A stretch of DNA of 64,000 bases from Impatiens glandulifera (taxonomy: Eukaryota; Streptophyta; Magnoliopsida; Ericales; Balsaminaceae), in the NCBI RefSeq assembly GCF_907164915.1, contig NC_061862.1, positions 37,581,758 through 37,645,757 of the forward strand, given 5' to 3'. Position 1 is the stretch's first letter; every line of letters starts with the position of its first letter. This document shows, in pieces, positions 1 through 13,174 of the stretch. The notes below the pieces were generated by a model. It ran no database searches. It was not told the DNA's origin and was given only the letters and a program-made list of their open reading frames with translations. Both the position numbers and the translations under genes were made by a program.

Positions 1-2436
1 TCCTTTGAAAATTTCAAGGAATTTCAAAACGAAATAGAGACTCAAAGTGGCAAGAAAATAAAAGCAATTCGATCTGATCGTGGTGGTGAGTACTTGAGCC
101 ACGAATTTGATCATCATTTGAAAAAATGTGGGATAGTCACACAGTTGTCTACCCCAGGAACACCTCAGCTAAATGGTGTGTCTGAAAGGAGAAACAAGAC
201 TTTGTTAGACATAGTCCAATCAATGATGAGTTTTGTTAATCTTCCGGTATCCTTCTGGGGATATGCCCTCACTACCGTTGTACTTACACTAAATAGGAAT
301 CCGTCAAGAACTGTAAACAAAACTCCATATGAGATATGGACTGGAAATGTTCCAAAGTTGTCTTTTCTGAAAATATGGGGATGTGAAGCTTATGTAAAGC
401 ATTTACAAACAGAGAAGCTTTCCCCAAAATCAGATAAATGCTTTTTTATAGGGTATTCAAAAGGAAGTTTTGGATATTACTTCTACAATCCAACTCAGCA
501 AAAGGTGTTTGTTGCAAGGGATAGTGTCTTTTTGGAAAGAGAGTTCCTTTCCAACAAGTCAAGTGGGAGAAATATTCATCTTGAAACATTTCAAGATGAT
601 GAAGAGCAACAAACTCAACAACAAAATGACATGGATGATGTCGATGCAGAGATGATTACTTTTGAAGGCTCAGGGCCTCAGAACATCCAAGAACCAGAAC
701 AAGAGGATCTACAAACAGTTGTAGATCATGTTCCGGATTTAGTTGTTGAACAAGTTGAACCCACTCGTAGATCGGAAAGGCCAAGGGTACAACCAAGACG
801 TTATGATGATTTCATCTTAAATGTAAGCTTTGATGTTCTTATGCTAGAACATAGTGAGCCTTCGACCTATAAGCAAGCAGTGACGGGTCCAGACTCCAAT
901 AAATGGATTGACGCCATGAGGTCTGAAATGGATTCGATGTTTGAAAATCAAGTATGGGACTTGATAGATTTGCCAAATGGGGTAAAACCCATAGGAAGCA
1001 AATGGATTTTCAAACTAAAAAATGACAAGGATGGAAATGCATCTGTTTACAAGGAAAGACTAGTTGCCAAAGGTTTTAGACAAATTCATGGTATAGACTA
1101 TGACGAGACATTTTCACCAGTTGTCATGATTAGATCCATTAGGATAATCCTAGCTATTGCTGCATATTATGACTATGAGATATGGCAAATGGATGTCAAA
1201 ACCGCTTTTCTAAATGGTTTTTTGGAAGATGATGTGTACATGACACAACCTGAAGGTTTTGAAGATCCAAATCATGCTGGGAAGGTATGCAACCTTAAGA
1301 AGTCCATTTATGGACTTAAGCAAGCATCCAGGAGTTGGAACTTTCGATTTGATGAAAAGATCAAAGAGTTTAAATTCATTACATACGAAGAGGATCCTTG
1401 TGTTTACAAGAAGTTTAGTGGGAGTAATGCAGCCTTTTTAGTCTTGTATGTGGATGACATACTACTTATTGGGAATGACATTCCGATGCTAGAGTCCGTA
1501 AAGGAATGGCTGAAGAAATGTTTCTCAATGAAAGACTTAGGAAAGGCCGAGTACATACTTAGAATTAAGATCTATAGAGATAGATCTAAGAGGCTTCTTG
1601 GATTAAGTCAAGGAACTTATATTGATAAGATTCTTAATAGATTCAAGATGCAAGATTCCAAGAAAGGATTTTTACCCATTCAACAAGGTGTATATCTCAG
1701 CAAGACGTAGTGTCCTAAAACACCTGCTGAGCTTGAGAAGATGAACAAGATCCCATATGCTTCTGCTATAGGATCTATCATGTATACCATGGTATGTACA
1801 CGTCCAGATGTTGCATATGCTTTGAGCATGTGTAGCAGATACCAATCAAGTCCTGGAGAAGCACACTGGAGTGCAGATAAGAATATCCTGAAGTACTTAA
1901 GAAGAACAAAGGATGATTTCTTAGTATATGGGGGAGATGAAAAATTGATCGTACAAGGCTATACTGATGCAAGCTTTCAGACTGACCGAGATGGCTTTGA
2001 ATCTCAACCGGGTTATGTCTTTATCCTTAACGGAGGAGCTGTGAGCTGGAAGAGCTCCAAGCAAGGTACTATAGCAGATTCTACAACAGAGGCTGAGTAC
2101 ATTGCTGCTAGTGAAGCAGCAAAGGAGGCCGTTTGGATGAGGAAGTACCTAGATGAACTCAATGTTGTTCTTAGCATTTCAATGTCTATCGATATCTATT
2201 GTGACAACAATGGTGCCATAGCTCAGGCAAAGGAACCGAGTTCGAGCTCCAAATCCAGACACGTTATGAGAAAGTATCACCTTATTCGACACATCATCAC
2301 TATGGGTGATATTAGGATGTGTAAGGTGCATACTGATGACAACATTGCAGATCCACTAACCAAACCTATGCCTAGGCCCAAGCATGAGAGTCACACTAGG
2401 GCTAAGGGTCTCAAGCACATTGGAGAATGGCTTTGA
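1..2436 (+). pseudogene. Ty1/copia pol, 3' part (integrase-RT-RNase H)
   Basis: Reading frame 1 is open from the first base, so the element begins outside the window. The protein starts in the integrase core (RSDRGGEY holds a catalytic Asp; NGVSERRN holds the catalytic Glu). It continues through reverse transcriptase (MDVKTAFLNG, then the YVDD active site near base 1450) and ends in RNase H (DNNGAIAQ, TEAEYIAAS) with a TGA near 2436. One in-frame TAG at 1708-1710 separates RT from RNase H; the frame resumes without a shift, and the context suggests a former CAG. It is the same family as the fragment at 16745-18436, with near-identical DNA where they overlap. The stop makes it a pseudogene unless read through. 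The 3' UTR and LTR follow at 2437-4185. Confidence 0.93.
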
Positions 2437-3267
2437 GTTTGTTTTTGTATTATATTATATATTTATGAGTGTTAGACACCAATTTTATGTTTGACTTGAT
2501 GATTTTATGATATATGATATTTCATCCTTATTTATATTGTTTTTATCGATATTGAGTAATATGTCCAAATAATTCATTATTAACAAATGGGATCACCTTA
2601 AGTGTTCTGGTGAATGAAACCCCATTAAGTGAAATGAAGTTTTGAATTATTAAAAGTTTATAGTTTGAAATCATCAAATGGACATAGATGATTTTATAAG
2701 TTACTATATTGTAAGCTGACTGATAGCGTCAGGTTTCATGGGCTATAAGGACATGGAGATGTCTAGTCAATTACATATATGTGTATGGATGATACATGTA
2801 AGACTGACCCACCTTAAGACTCTCCAAAAGAGATTGTAGAGTTTTAAGTTAAACCATGTTTAGTAGATTCCTCAGACACGAGTATGTTGTGGGCTCACTT
2901 GATGATTGGTATTTCTTTGACACTGTTAAACGCTTTCCGTAAAAGGGAGTTATAAAGGCAGTAGTTGGGATTGCTAAAAATTGAGTGGGAGCCATAGTCA
3001 TACAAGAATGGAGAAGTCCTCCTACTTCATGTATACTGTGATACATTGAACAAGAATGGTGTCTCGGCCACTTGAAGAGCGAGAACTGAAAATGCATGGC
3101 CATGCTCGGATGGATTAATATGAATCATCCGTTTAATTGACAGTTCAAACTCAGAGTTCAAGAAACATATTTGATAGAAATGTATGAATGTTACCATATC
3201 ATTAAATAAGACATTAAGAGACAAAGATATCTTATATTGCACACTTGTTTAAGGACAAGTGGGAGAT
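2437..3267 (+). other. 3' untranslated region and polypurine tract of the copia element
   Basis: About 830 bases lie between the pol stop and the LTR with no credible gene; the small minus-strand reading frames here have no family resemblance. The last bases before the LTR (AAGGACAAGTGGGAGAT, about 3251-3267) are purine-rich and fit the polypurine tract that primes plus-strand DNA synthesis. Confidence 0.7.
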
Positions 3268-4185
3268 TGAAGGAATTGTGTCATTTAATTTAATGTGCAA
3301 TGACTAAACTTGGATAGGACAAATTAACAGATATAATTTAATCCGATTATTTTATGAGTCGTAGTGCTTTGCTAGAAGCCAACTACGATTAATGGGGTTA
3401 AAACCTATAACTATTATAATCGGGTCCTATGAGGTCACACACTTAGAGTTGACCGACTAGATAAACGAGAAAGATGGTTAATTATTAATACATATTAGAT
3501 ATTATTAATAATAAGAAATATTATTTATTTATGAAATAAAATAATATATAATTAATACATATTAGATATTATTAATAATAAGAAATATTATTTATTTGTG
3601 AAATAAAATAATATATAATTAATGGTTAATTATGGAGTTAAGATTGTGAAATAAAATAATATATAATTAATGGTTAATTATGGAGTTAAGATTGTGAAAT
3701 AAAATAATATATAATTAATACATATTAGATATAATTAATAATAAAAAATATTATTTATTTGTGAAATAAAATAATATATAATTAATGGTTAATTATGGAA
3801 TTTTATTTAATACAAAAGGATTCACTTATTTGCAAGAAAACGTAAGTGAATAGAGAGAGAATTGTTCTTCTTTTAAAACGGTTTTTGTTATATTACGGTG
3901 AGAACTCCAAGAGGAAGAAATCATCTTTTAATCTAGCAAATGGATTGCTTCCCCTTTGTCTTTTTCGTCCTAGCAGTCGAAAGTAAAGAGATTTAGTCGG
4001 GCTCGTGTGGACCAAGTAGAGGATCAACACGTGGGGCTCTCGATTATTCATTACTACCAGATCTGATCCGTTTCACGCATCAAAGGTATATTTCTATAAA
4101 CTATATATCATGATTCTATCAATTATGTATGATCTTATGATTAGATCTATAAATTATTCCGCTGCGAACATTTAATTAACCGACA
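3268..4185 (+). mobile_element. 3' LTR of copia element (918 bp)
   Basis: The LTR begins TGAAGGAATTGTG just after the polypurine tract and ends CCGACA at 4185. The right edge is proven inside the window: the uninterrupted sequence at 21511-21540 contains a single CCTTT, which here follows the LTR at 4186-4190. The start of a second LTR of the same family at 63948 confirms the left edge. The middle is an AT-rich tandem repeat. Confidence 0.88.
3478..3795 (+). repeat. AT-rich tandem repeat inside the LTR
   Basis: Three copies of a unit containing TTAATACATATTAGATAT and two of a unit containing TTAATGGTTAATTATGGAG alternate here. All are joined by the shared word GTGAAATAAAATAATATA. The array lies inside the copia LTR, probably in U3. 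Confidence 0.8.
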
Positions 4186-4190
4186 CCTTT
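4186..4190. other. Target-site duplication CCTTT (right side)
   Basis: CCTTT directly follows the LTR. The homologous pre-insertion site is 21520-21524, and the left-side counterpart in another copy is 63943-63947. Confidence 0.85.
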
Positions 4191-6079
4191 ACGTGGTTTC
4201 TAACCATTTTAAAAATGGTGGTCCAATCGATCTTTTTGATTTATTTTGGATTTATTTGAGAATTCATTTTCAACTGCCAACAAATTTAGTTTAAAATATT
4301 TTATTTTAATTATTTAATTTAATATGTTTAGTTTTAATTATATATATTATATTCATAAAATTAAGTAAAAATAAAATATATGTATTATTTTAATATTTAT
4401 GTAATATATGTGTTATTTTAATATTTATATAATATAATATATTTTATTTTAATATATAATATTAAAGTTGCATATAATGTATTTTATTTTTGATTATAAT
4501 ATTTATTTGAATTATTTAATTTATAATAATTATTTTTAATTATATATATTATATTTATAATATTAAGTAAATATATATATATATATATTATTTTAATATT
4601 TATGTAACATATTATTTTTAATATATGTATTATTATTTTTAATTATATATATGTATATTTATAAAATAAAGTAATTAATAAATTAGTGTAGAATATGTAT
4701 AATGAAAATGTTAATTAATGATTTATAGAGAAAAATATGTTAGTTTAGGAATAAAAATGTGGTATTTGAAAAAAAATGAAAGGTGGTAGAACTGGAATTG
4801 ATTCCTCCATCAATAGCCTGCACCACGTCATAATTAGCATTTAATTTAAGTCATGTTTGATTTCTTCATATTTTTATAAAATAAATAAACTAATATTGTA
4901 ATCAAAATATATATTTTTTTTATTTATTTATTTGGTTTGGTTTATTTAATTTGTTTAATTATTTATATTTTCTTATGTTTTATTTAAATATTCCGTAATT
5001 TAATTATTTTAAAATTTGGTTGATACGACACTATTTTCTAAAATTAATTATTTATTTTAATCATTTATAATGTGAGCCCGTAAAGGATTTTAGGAAATAA
5101 TTTCAATCGCTCAGGATTATTTAAAATTATAAATTGGGGTATAAAATGAGTGTCTACACATTGGAAGCTCTAAATCATTTTAGAAAAATCCTAAAAATAT
5201 AGGATGATCAAAAATATTATTTTCTACAAGAATAATTTGTTTCCATCAATTTTAGTACTTGTTGGAAAATGATCTATCTTTTAGAGATCATATCTTGAGT
5301 TCTACATTCTTAAAATTTACAAAATATTTATAGAATGACCATAAAATTATTTTTGACCTCCATAAAAAATTTAGAATTTTTGAGGCACATTTGGAGAAAC
5401 ACTTTTTTTCCGTAATGTCATATTAGAGTTCTACAACTTTGAAAATTCTAAACTCGAGCACAACATACTTTTAATATTATTCCTGACATGTATACAAATT
5501 TTCATAATATTAAAACATTTTCGAGAAAATGTTTGACTTTTGTAGTGTTATAAATGAGGCTACCATACTCCAAAATTATATATGTGAATTTTTTTATGCT
5601 CGTATACCCATTTTTTACAAGGAGTCATAGTCTGAACTCCAATCAAGAAACATGTGAATTTTCATTTCACATTTATGTTCTCTTAATGCTCGAGACGTGT
5701 TCGTGGCTCTTTAATCTCAATATTGTCTAAACATAATAGACACATATAGTCATATTTAAGCAATGAATAGGGTTAGACCCTCATTTAGACGCAATTTATG
5801 ATAATTAAAAAAGCAAAAGAGTTATGAACTCAAAACGCATGAGTAACAATCCTTTCAAACATTGAAAATGGCTAACTATTTTCGACTAGAGACTACCTCT
5901 TGTGAACAGGCATGAGTAATATAACGTTGAGGGTAGGGACATATCTAGAATTTGGAGTTGGGGTAAGCTTAATATGAATTAACAAAAAAAATTGTAATTA
6001 AAAAACAAAAGGTAAATATTTCGCACTTCATCTGATCGCACGATAGATCAAGTTGTAACAGAAGTAGGGGTAACAGAAG

Positions 6080-6763
6080 TAGGGGTGTAAGCAAAACCGA
6101 AAAATCCAAACCGAAATAATTATAAATCAACCGAATTGAGTTATGTCTGGTTCATATTCTTGTACTGAACATGGCCTGTTCGGTTGGTGGTTTATATAAT
6201 AAAAAACCAACGGTTTAACTGACCGATCGTATATATATATATATATATATATGTGTTTTTGATATATTTATAAATATATGTTCTTTTAGCTTAGTGGTAA
6301 ATCTTTAACATAATAAATTTTTTTGTTCAGGATCGAATCTTGGCACACACAAATTTATTATTTTGTATATTTCATGTCTTTTTTCTTTCTTAAACTCATT
6401 TAATTAATATTCTAAAATATTTTTTTTAAGTTAAATAGTTATTTTATCATTTAATTTATTAAAATTTTATTATAAAACTCAACTAGTTTTTTTCTTCTTT
6501 AGTTTATTATATTATATATATATATTTTATTTATAAAACTAAACTATTTTTTTCATTTTTTATTATATTAGTTTATAATATATATTTGTTATTTTTTCAA
6601 CGATTAAACTAATAAATCGACCGAACCGATTTTATAACCGACCAAACCGAACCGATCATTAACCGCCAACCGACAGATGAAAAATTTGAAAAAATCGACA
6701 CCAATGTTTGAGAAGAATTTTTCGATAAAAAAAATCGAACGAACCGAACCGTTTACACCCCTA
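6080..6763 (+). mobile_element. MITE-like element with AGGGGTGTAA termini, copy 1
   Basis: The left end (TAGGGGTGTAAGC) and right end (GTTTACACCCCTA) are inverted repeats. The interior next to each end is rich in complementary CCGAACCGAA / TTCGGTTGG words. Flanks ACAGAAGTA and ACCGAAGTA may be an imperfect target duplication of hAT type. No coding capacity. A 16-bp tandem duplication (GTAACAGAAGTAGGGG) sits at its left edge and is absent from the second copy at 23351. Confidence 0.5.
6285..6345 (+). repeat. tRNA-like A-box/B-box relic (possible SINE)
   Basis: TTAGCTTAGTGGTAAA resembles a tRNA A box, and GGATCGAATCTTGG about 45 bases later resembles a B box. It cannot fold as a full tRNA and lies inside the MITE-like element; the second copy near 23535 has lost the A box. 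A SINE head is plausible but weakly supported. Confidence 0.3.
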
Positions 6764-7287
6764 AACCGAAGTAGACCAAGATAGTAATATTAAATTGGAT
6801 TGAAAAAATAGGAAATTAGAGGGTTGTTTGACCTTATTTTATGAAAATTAATTTTAAAAAATTGAGATAGACTTGAGCCCATTAAACACATTCTCACAAC
6901 CTCTCTCAAGTCACATCCAAATAATTATAAATTTATATTAAAAAAAAACTTTAACAAAACTAATTAATTAATTAATACTTCTTAATTATTAATTAAGATA
7001 TAAATCAACATCTCATTTAACTCTCTTTTTATTTTAATTCATTTAGCTCTCTCCTTTAATAATAAGTATTAGTTTCTTTCTCCTTTAAAATATAGTTGTC
7101 ACCATTAAAAACTAAATTAAGTATATATATAATAATAAAATTTTAGTTTAACCGTTCTAAAAAAATTAGTTTAACTCGGCTAGATCTTAGTTTTCAAAAC
7201 AAAATTTGAGTTTGACGGACATAGCTTGACTAGGCTTAAGCTTCATCTTACTCATTTATCTAATTCCCTATATGTAAGGTATAATAT

Positions 7288-7326
<39 letters not shown>

Positions 7327-7775
7327 ATATAATTTGGTAGGGTGGGCTTAAGTCTAGAGAGTCCCCATATACCTATGTCTCTTGCTAATTTTCATTTCTC
7401 ACATGGAATCAAGTATCGAACCCTTAAAAATGAATATTATAATATTTTCATAGTTTTCATAATTTCTTTGAGAAGTAAACTAATGTGACGATTTTCGAAA
7501 TCAGTTGGATTAATACGTTCAAATACGTATTTCTAATAGGGCCAATTTTAAAAGGCTTGTGTTATAGAACTCTACTCTTTACGAGATTATAGAGGAAGGT
7601 AAGTCACATGGTTCTCTAACATAACCCATTAGAAAACTTTTTCCCAAAATAGTATACGAGGTCAAGCCTACCATCGAAGTCCTTTGTTGTGTACCCTCCA
7701 AAGACGGATCACACGAATGGACAAGTAAAGCATGGAGCTCTAATCAATTTTCAGATCGTATGACTCGCATGTTGT

Positions 7776-8024
7776 TGTAGAAAAGAAAAGTATGGGGAAA
7801 ATATAACATATTTTGATTGTATTTTATTAAGTTTAGGCATAGCCTATTTATACTTACAATATTGAATTGAAAAAGAAATAAATAACGGAATAAAATCTAA
7901 TTTAATCAAATAAAGTAAAATAAGGGAATGTTCTTAGCATATTCCCAAAATATGCTTTAGCATATTTTCTAAGATAAAATTATTGGGTTGATATTATTTA
8001 GGGCCTGATTTATTGGGCTTAACA
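7776..8024 (-). mobile_element. Putative short LTR of a minus-strand copia element
   Basis: Read on the minus strand, a TGTTAAGCCC start follows a purine-rich tract (AAGGGGTGA) downstream of the copia RNase H fragment. It contains a TATA-like GTATAAATAGG and ends near TTTTCTACA. Boundaries are inferred from TG...CA ends only; no second LTR is present. Confidence 0.4.
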
Positions 8025-8070
8025 AGATTATCCAGCAAATCACCCCTTAATCTCGTTATACCACTTCAAC

Positions 8071-8796
8071 TTATTTGACACTAAGCTTCAAACGTATCTC
8101 GATGAACTTTTTTCTCCCCAATGCCTTTGTTAGGATAACATCTAGCTGTCCATCAGTGCCAACGTGGTCAATGTCCATCTTGCTTACTTCAATGCACACT
8201 CGGATATAATGAAACATCGTGTCAATGTGTTTACTCCTCTCAAGATGAATTGGATTCTTACAAAGAGCAATGGCTGACTTGTTATCAACCAATAATTTGA
8301 ATTTCAATTCTTTACACCCAACTAGCTCGCCAATAAGTCGACTTAGCCAGACCCCTTGACATGTCGTTGTCGCCTCTACGATGTACTCGTCCTCGTATGA
8401 AGATAAAGTAACAATCTTCTACTTATGTGAAGTCCAAGTCAAAATGTAACTTCCGATAAAGAAAACTATCCTGGAGGTGCTTTTACGGTCGTCAACATCT
8501 CTAGCGAGATAACTATTGTTGTAGCCTTCTAATGTAGCTTCACTTCCTTCCGATATATAACATATACCATAACCCAACGTACCTCATATGTAATGAAGTA
8601 TCTGCTTGATCGAAGCCCAATATTGGGAACTTGGCGCCTCTATGTATGAACTTACTATGCCCACAACATGAGCAATATCAGGTTTACTAGGTAGAAAAGA
8701 CTGTCGGTATGCTCCGATACCTTGTTGCATCCACAACCGTACTCCCGTCATTCTTGCTGAGATGGAGACGATGCTCCATTGGACTATGACACGGGT
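8071..8796 (-). pseudogene. Copia RT/RNase H fragment, minus strand
   Basis: The clearest part (8071-8307, minus) reads as the end of copia RNase H, with DNKSAIALCKNPIHLERSKH and a tail typical of copia pol. In the same frame up to about 8690 one can read SSQYWASIKQILHY, DDRKSTSR and SSYEDEYIVEAT, with a TGA near 8608 and a TAG near 8418. The part nearest 8796 is frame-shifted. It is broken at 8797, where the next element's LTR begins. It is a different copia lineage from both the 1-4185 element and the SIRE-like elements, judging by its RNase H wording. Confidence 0.75.
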
Positions 8797-10072
8797 TGTT
8801 AGGATCTAGGTCGGGGCTGGGGAACCGGGGTCTGACCGGTTTACACCTTTCACTCAACGGTTGGTGTTTAATCCGGTTAAAGATTAACAACGAGTTTCAA
8901 TACTACACAAGCTGTCACAAACCCTTGAACCGATTTCAAGTGCGGAAGTGGTTTGTTTCAGACTGAAGCAACACACACACGGGATGAATGCGGCCGGATT
9001 TGGATAGAGTCGGTTTGGAGTTTAGTGGGTCGGTTTAAGTAATGTTTAATCGGTTAGGGAGGTATGAGTCGGTTAATATGAATCGGTTAGAATGTAAAGC
9101 CGACATAAAGTAAACAAGATAGGTTTTTATGGATGTTCGGAGATGAAACTCCTACGTCACCCCTTCTTCTCGAAACCGCGAGAATGATATTTACTAAGGA
9201 ATACACAAATACAATATCCGATCGAGACTTATTTTCTGCTCGATAAACACTCGTACAATTCTCACCGAAATTGTAATCTTACTTCAAATGCACACTTAAG
9301 CCTTTTAATCTTAAAGAGATAAACGCAACTTATAACTTGGGTTGTTGTAACTGCTAAAACTGGTAACTAACTACATTTACTCCTCTTCAGTTTCTTCTTT
9401 TATAGGTGAAATGTGCCAACGGTCACATTTCTTCTCCTTGAATCTGATTGGTTGAGCAGAGGCTCAGTGATTCAGACCTGACGGTTTAGGCTTCCAATGC
9501 GTAGGTCAAACCGGCTAGGTTTGTCATTTACTTAATGTAGCAATTGTCGGTTGGACAGTTGTCTGCACCTGGAAGGTTGCGCCTCTGACTTATCCCAGAA
9601 TGGAAAGATCTCTTCAGGCGGTCTTCTGCAGCCTGCAGAGTATCCTCAGACTTGTATGGATATGGCAATGTTACAGTCTATTCCTTTGGTATCATCTTCC
9701 GTAGATACTCAAAGTATCTGTTTGCACCGATTTGTAGATTGTACTTAGTTTGATGTTCTTGGCTTCTTTCTCTAAGTATCTTCTTCGTCGGTTTTCCGGT
9801 TGGATACATTTCGGTTTAGGATGTCTACTGGTTGTTTAGGTTAACCGGATGACTTCAGGTTTTCATAGCTTCAGGTTAACCGGATGACTTCCGGTTTTGG
9901 TTACATCTTTTGCCTTGTCTTATAACCGGTCTTGTTTTCCTGATCGGTTGAATTCTTGACCAGTTGGATTACTTGACCGGTTGGATTATTTTACCGATTC
10001 TGGTTCTTAACCGTTCCTGCACAGGAAGTTTGTTTTTGTTAAGTTCTATTAATCGGTCTAATTTAACTAACA
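8797..10072 (-). mobile_element. 3' LTR of a minus-strand SIRE-like element (1276 bp)
   Basis: On the minus strand it starts TGTTAGTTAAATTAGACCG at 10072, directly after a polypurine tract, and ends CCTAGATCCTAACA at 8797. That is the same ending as the LTRs at 26082-27331 and 37555-38804. It shares further blocks with them, for example the region around CTCCTACGTCACCCC, but is clearly more diverged than those two are from each other. It is densely packed with CGGTT/AACCG words. No 5' LTR for this element is found in the window. Confidence 0.85.
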
Positions 10073-10330
10073 ATTTCTCCCTTTTTGATTATTTTATTTA
10101 AAATATTCAAAACCATGTAAGAATTAAAATGTAGGCCGGTTGTTATAAAAGTTTATGTGGCCGGATTTTTGGAAAATGACTTAGAAAAAATTTTCGAAAA
10201 ATTTTGGAAAAATTTGAGAAAAATGTTGAAGAAAATTTTTATCTTATCAATTTCTCCCTTTTTGATTAATTTATTTAAATTATTCAAAACCATGCAAGAA
10301 TTAAAATGTAGGCCGGTTTCCAAAAATACT
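10073..10330 (-). repeat. Duplicated polypurine-tract region
   Basis: The sequence around AAAAAGGGAGAAAT (minus strand) occurs twice about 177 bases apart (near 10073-10145 and 10249-10325), with the same flanks (GTAGGCCGGTT / AATTCTTGCATGG). The same duplication exists in the plus-strand relative at 37373-37566. Confidence 0.75.
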
Positions 10331-10439
10331 TTATATATATAGAAGTGGGAAATATATTAGAATTGACATAAGTAGTAGATAATTAAAATTTTCTATTCCC
10401 TCTTCTTAGGCATGAATTTTTCCCATAGGTAGTCGGTCA

Positions 10440-13056
10440 TCATTCCCTTTCCCGGATTGCAGGGATCGGCGCCAACTCTGGAGGAGGATCCCTAACCGCC
10501 CGAGGTCCCGGTGAATGGTGAGACCGGTGAAGGAACCGATCTGAGTGGAATCGCTTCGAGACCCCGCATTCTTTTGAGCGGCGGTACGACCTCTTCCTCG
10601 AGTTCTTCATCCTCTTGTGAAGCCGAGTTGATTGGAAGAGCGGTAGCCGGTTCAGCAATGTTGTCCAATAGCTTTGTAACCGCTGCCCTCTTGGAAGTTG
10701 CCTTTCTCTTTCTGGTGACCGGTCCGGTTGATGGAACAGTCGCCTTATTTTTGATGTGCATCGGCGATATCTTCCAATATTAGCTGATGGTTGAGTAGCC
10801 GAGCCGCATCCTCATTTTCCTGAATTGCTTGTTCCGGTGCAACATCTTCTATATTTTGAACATGTTGGACTAGGTCCGCATCCGCCTGTTCCCTTTCCTT
10901 TTGGAGTCGTACCCGCTCGTACTCTGCCTCTTGAATCTTCTAAGCCGCGATTTCATTCGCTTTTTCAAGCGCTTCGTCGTCTTCCAGCTTTGTCGCTATC
11001 ATTTTCGTCAGCTATTCGGAGACCACCCTTAGCTCGGCCTCGGTCTTGGCATGCTTCTCTTCAAGCGTTGCCATTCTTTCAAGTATGGACCCGGCCTGGA
11101 CACCGGATTGAGATAGACCCTCTTCAACAGTTGTCAGCCTTTGATATGTTGTTATTAGCTGTAGATCTATTAAACCGACCTGCTGGTTGGTTTGAGCAAG
11201 AACAGTCTCCAACGTTGCGGTTCTTTCAGTCGTGGAACCGAACAGAAGATCGGTCATGCCGTAGTTTTCTTCAACGGCCGTAAGTCGTTTAACCGCGGAG
11301 TCCAGCTTTTCATCGGTAGACTCAATTAACCGGATGGATTTCGTCGCGGTTTCCTTTATTTTCTTTTGCCACGGCATGATGGCGTCATTGACAAATTCCT
11401 CAATTATGTCCTTGACCTTATCCTCAGTTATAGCAGGCACCGATGCATTGTTGGTTTGCGGAGATCCGTGCAGATCGGTGAGCGGAGTACCCGTTTCGAT
11501 CTCAATGTTGTTGACCGTGGGTTCCGGTGGAGTGGATATATTTTCGGCCTCATTTGGAGTCGGACCGCCGTTGGATTCGTCACCGCCATCACCTTCGTGA
11601 TGAGATCTGGAAAAGAGTGACGCTTCTTGGTGAGCGGGTTCCGATTTTAACAGTGCCAACTCATCGGTCAGTTCTCGTTCCTTAGCCGTTAGCATTTCCA
11701 GCACTAAGGCCTCGAACTGAGATTCCTCCGACCCAAGGATATGTTTTTCACGAAGATAACGAACGTGGCCGGAAAATTCTATCAATCTGGCATGCGGTTC
11801 GACCATCTTCCCTCTTTGAAGAGCGGTCACCACGCTCTTAGCTTTTGTATGGTTTAGCACCGATGTTTCCATCTCAATTAGCTTTTCATATCTCCGGTCT
11901 ACGGGATGCGCCGGTAATATATTGGTATAAAGAACTTCCTGCCGGTTCAGAGCCCATTGAAAGTAGACATCGCTCGTAGCGTGAGCCTGATCGTAAAGTT
12001 GCTCCAATATTTGGGAGACAAGTTCTTCTACCAACTGCCGAACGTTGTCGTCCGCGGTTACAAATCTTTCCGGTTGCCTGGCTGAACCGGTTTCGACATC
12101 AACATTTCTGGCCTGTTGTTCATCGACCATCTTCCCCTTCCCTTTGTTTGACTGATTCTCCTCGGTGTTGTGGGAGTGAGTCCGGCTAGAGATAGCCGCC
12201 GAGTTCTCCGGATTAGGGGTGTCGGCCTGAATATTAGCCGACCCAGTCTTGTGCGGAACCGATTTGCTTACGGACTGTTCCCCGCCGGAGCCTTTTTCTT
12301 TCTAGGCTGTGATTTCCTTCGGGTGTTTTTACTGGCGGAGACCTTTGTCTTGCCCGGTTTGTCCTCCAATTTCAGAAAGTGATGGGATTTTATGATCTTG
12401 CTGGGAGGAGTAAAAATGTCTGGACCGGTTTCGGCATTGAAGTGGCGCATTAGCTTTCCAAGTGGAACGGCGTATCCCCACGACCGTTTTGAAGATGGAT
12501 CCACCATCTCACATAAGTTAGAGAAGATTACCTTGGCCCAGTTGATCTTTATGCCTCTGACCAAACCGGCTATCATCTCAATCTTAGAGCGTGTGAGGCT
12601 ATCGTAGTTACCTCCCCTTCCTTGGAACCGACTTTGTGAGAATCTCGCAAAGTGGCCTATCTCCGGTTTGAGGCCGTTCTTCTTGCCGGACACTGCTATC
12701 GGTTCTTTAGTATCCGAAACTTTACCGCAAACCGTAATGAAAACATCCTCCTCTGTAAGAACCGAGAAGACGCTCCCCTCTGTCGGTAATCGGAGAACCT
12801 CAGCAACTGATTCTTTTGTGAGACGAAACGGTTTTTCGCCGATTGTTGCAGTTATTACACCTTTACTGTGGACGGCGGTTTGGAAAAATTTTATGACCGC
12901 GTCTTGATACAGAATGAACGGTCCGCTCAGAAAGTGTTCAAGACCAGAAGTAGAAATAAGATCTAGCGCCTGTTTAGCTTCCGTCGATCCGTTTGCTCGA
13001 ATTTCTTCGAAGTCGACTTGGAAGATGTGAGTAAAAAGAACAGATTCGCGACCCAT
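10440..13056 (-). pseudogene. Accessory gene 3 (ORF4-type) of the minus-strand SIRE-like element, broken
   Basis: It starts with ATG at 13056 (minus) and is a diverged homologue of 34668-37253. The N-terminal 200 residues hold the shared accessory domain: VDFEEIRANG, KFFQTA, LRLPTEG and INWAKVIF. A basic stretch follows (RRKSQPRKKK). After a frameshift near 12270 the frame at 11012-12130 continues with acidic, serine-rich and coiled-coil sequence (ERTATLE, ERMATLE repeats). In-frame TAGs lie at 11012-11014 and 10940-10942. Another shift leads into 10492-10761, which carries TRKRKATSKRA and an acidic tail like the end of the plus-strand copy. Function unknown; a nuclear or nucleic-acid role is suggested only by the basic motifs. 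Confidence 0.75.
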
Positions 13057-13166
13057 TTTTACTTGAAGAGACTGAGAGATTGAGAGATTGAGAGCTTAAG
13101 AGAATTTTGAGTGCTAGAGAGAGAAAACAATTTCGCGGAAGAAAGAAATAAAATGACTGATGAGGG

Positions 13167-13174
13167 TATTTATA
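13167..13174 (-). promoter_or_regulatory. TATA box for the minus-strand ORF4-type gene
   Basis: On the minus strand TATAAATA lies about 111 bases upstream of the ATG at 13056, followed by a CT-rich leader. The spacing matches the TATAAAAG about 105 bases before the ATG of the plus-strand homologue at 34668. Confidence 0.5.

Larger units (their letters stand above)
4186..7735 (+). repeat. Block A, copy 1 (duplicated AT-rich intergenic DNA)
   Basis: This stretch aligns almost end to end with 21520-24975, with scattered substitutions and small indels. A short part (about 4270-5100) is also recognisable at 59346-60130. I see no gene in it. It holds runs of (TA)n at about 6230-6252 and 7286-7327 and one nested MITE-like element (6080-6763). 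Homology stops at about 7735/24975, just after a shared stretch including GATCACACGAATGGACAAGT. Confidence 0.85.

Noticed and set aside
6285..6345. A tRNA gene
   Set aside because: Only A-box and B-box-like words; arms do not pair and the anticodon region is missing.
10825..11283. Plus-strand 152-codon reading frame
   Set aside because: It is the antisense shadow of the minus-strand ORF4-type accessory gene; no family resemblance.
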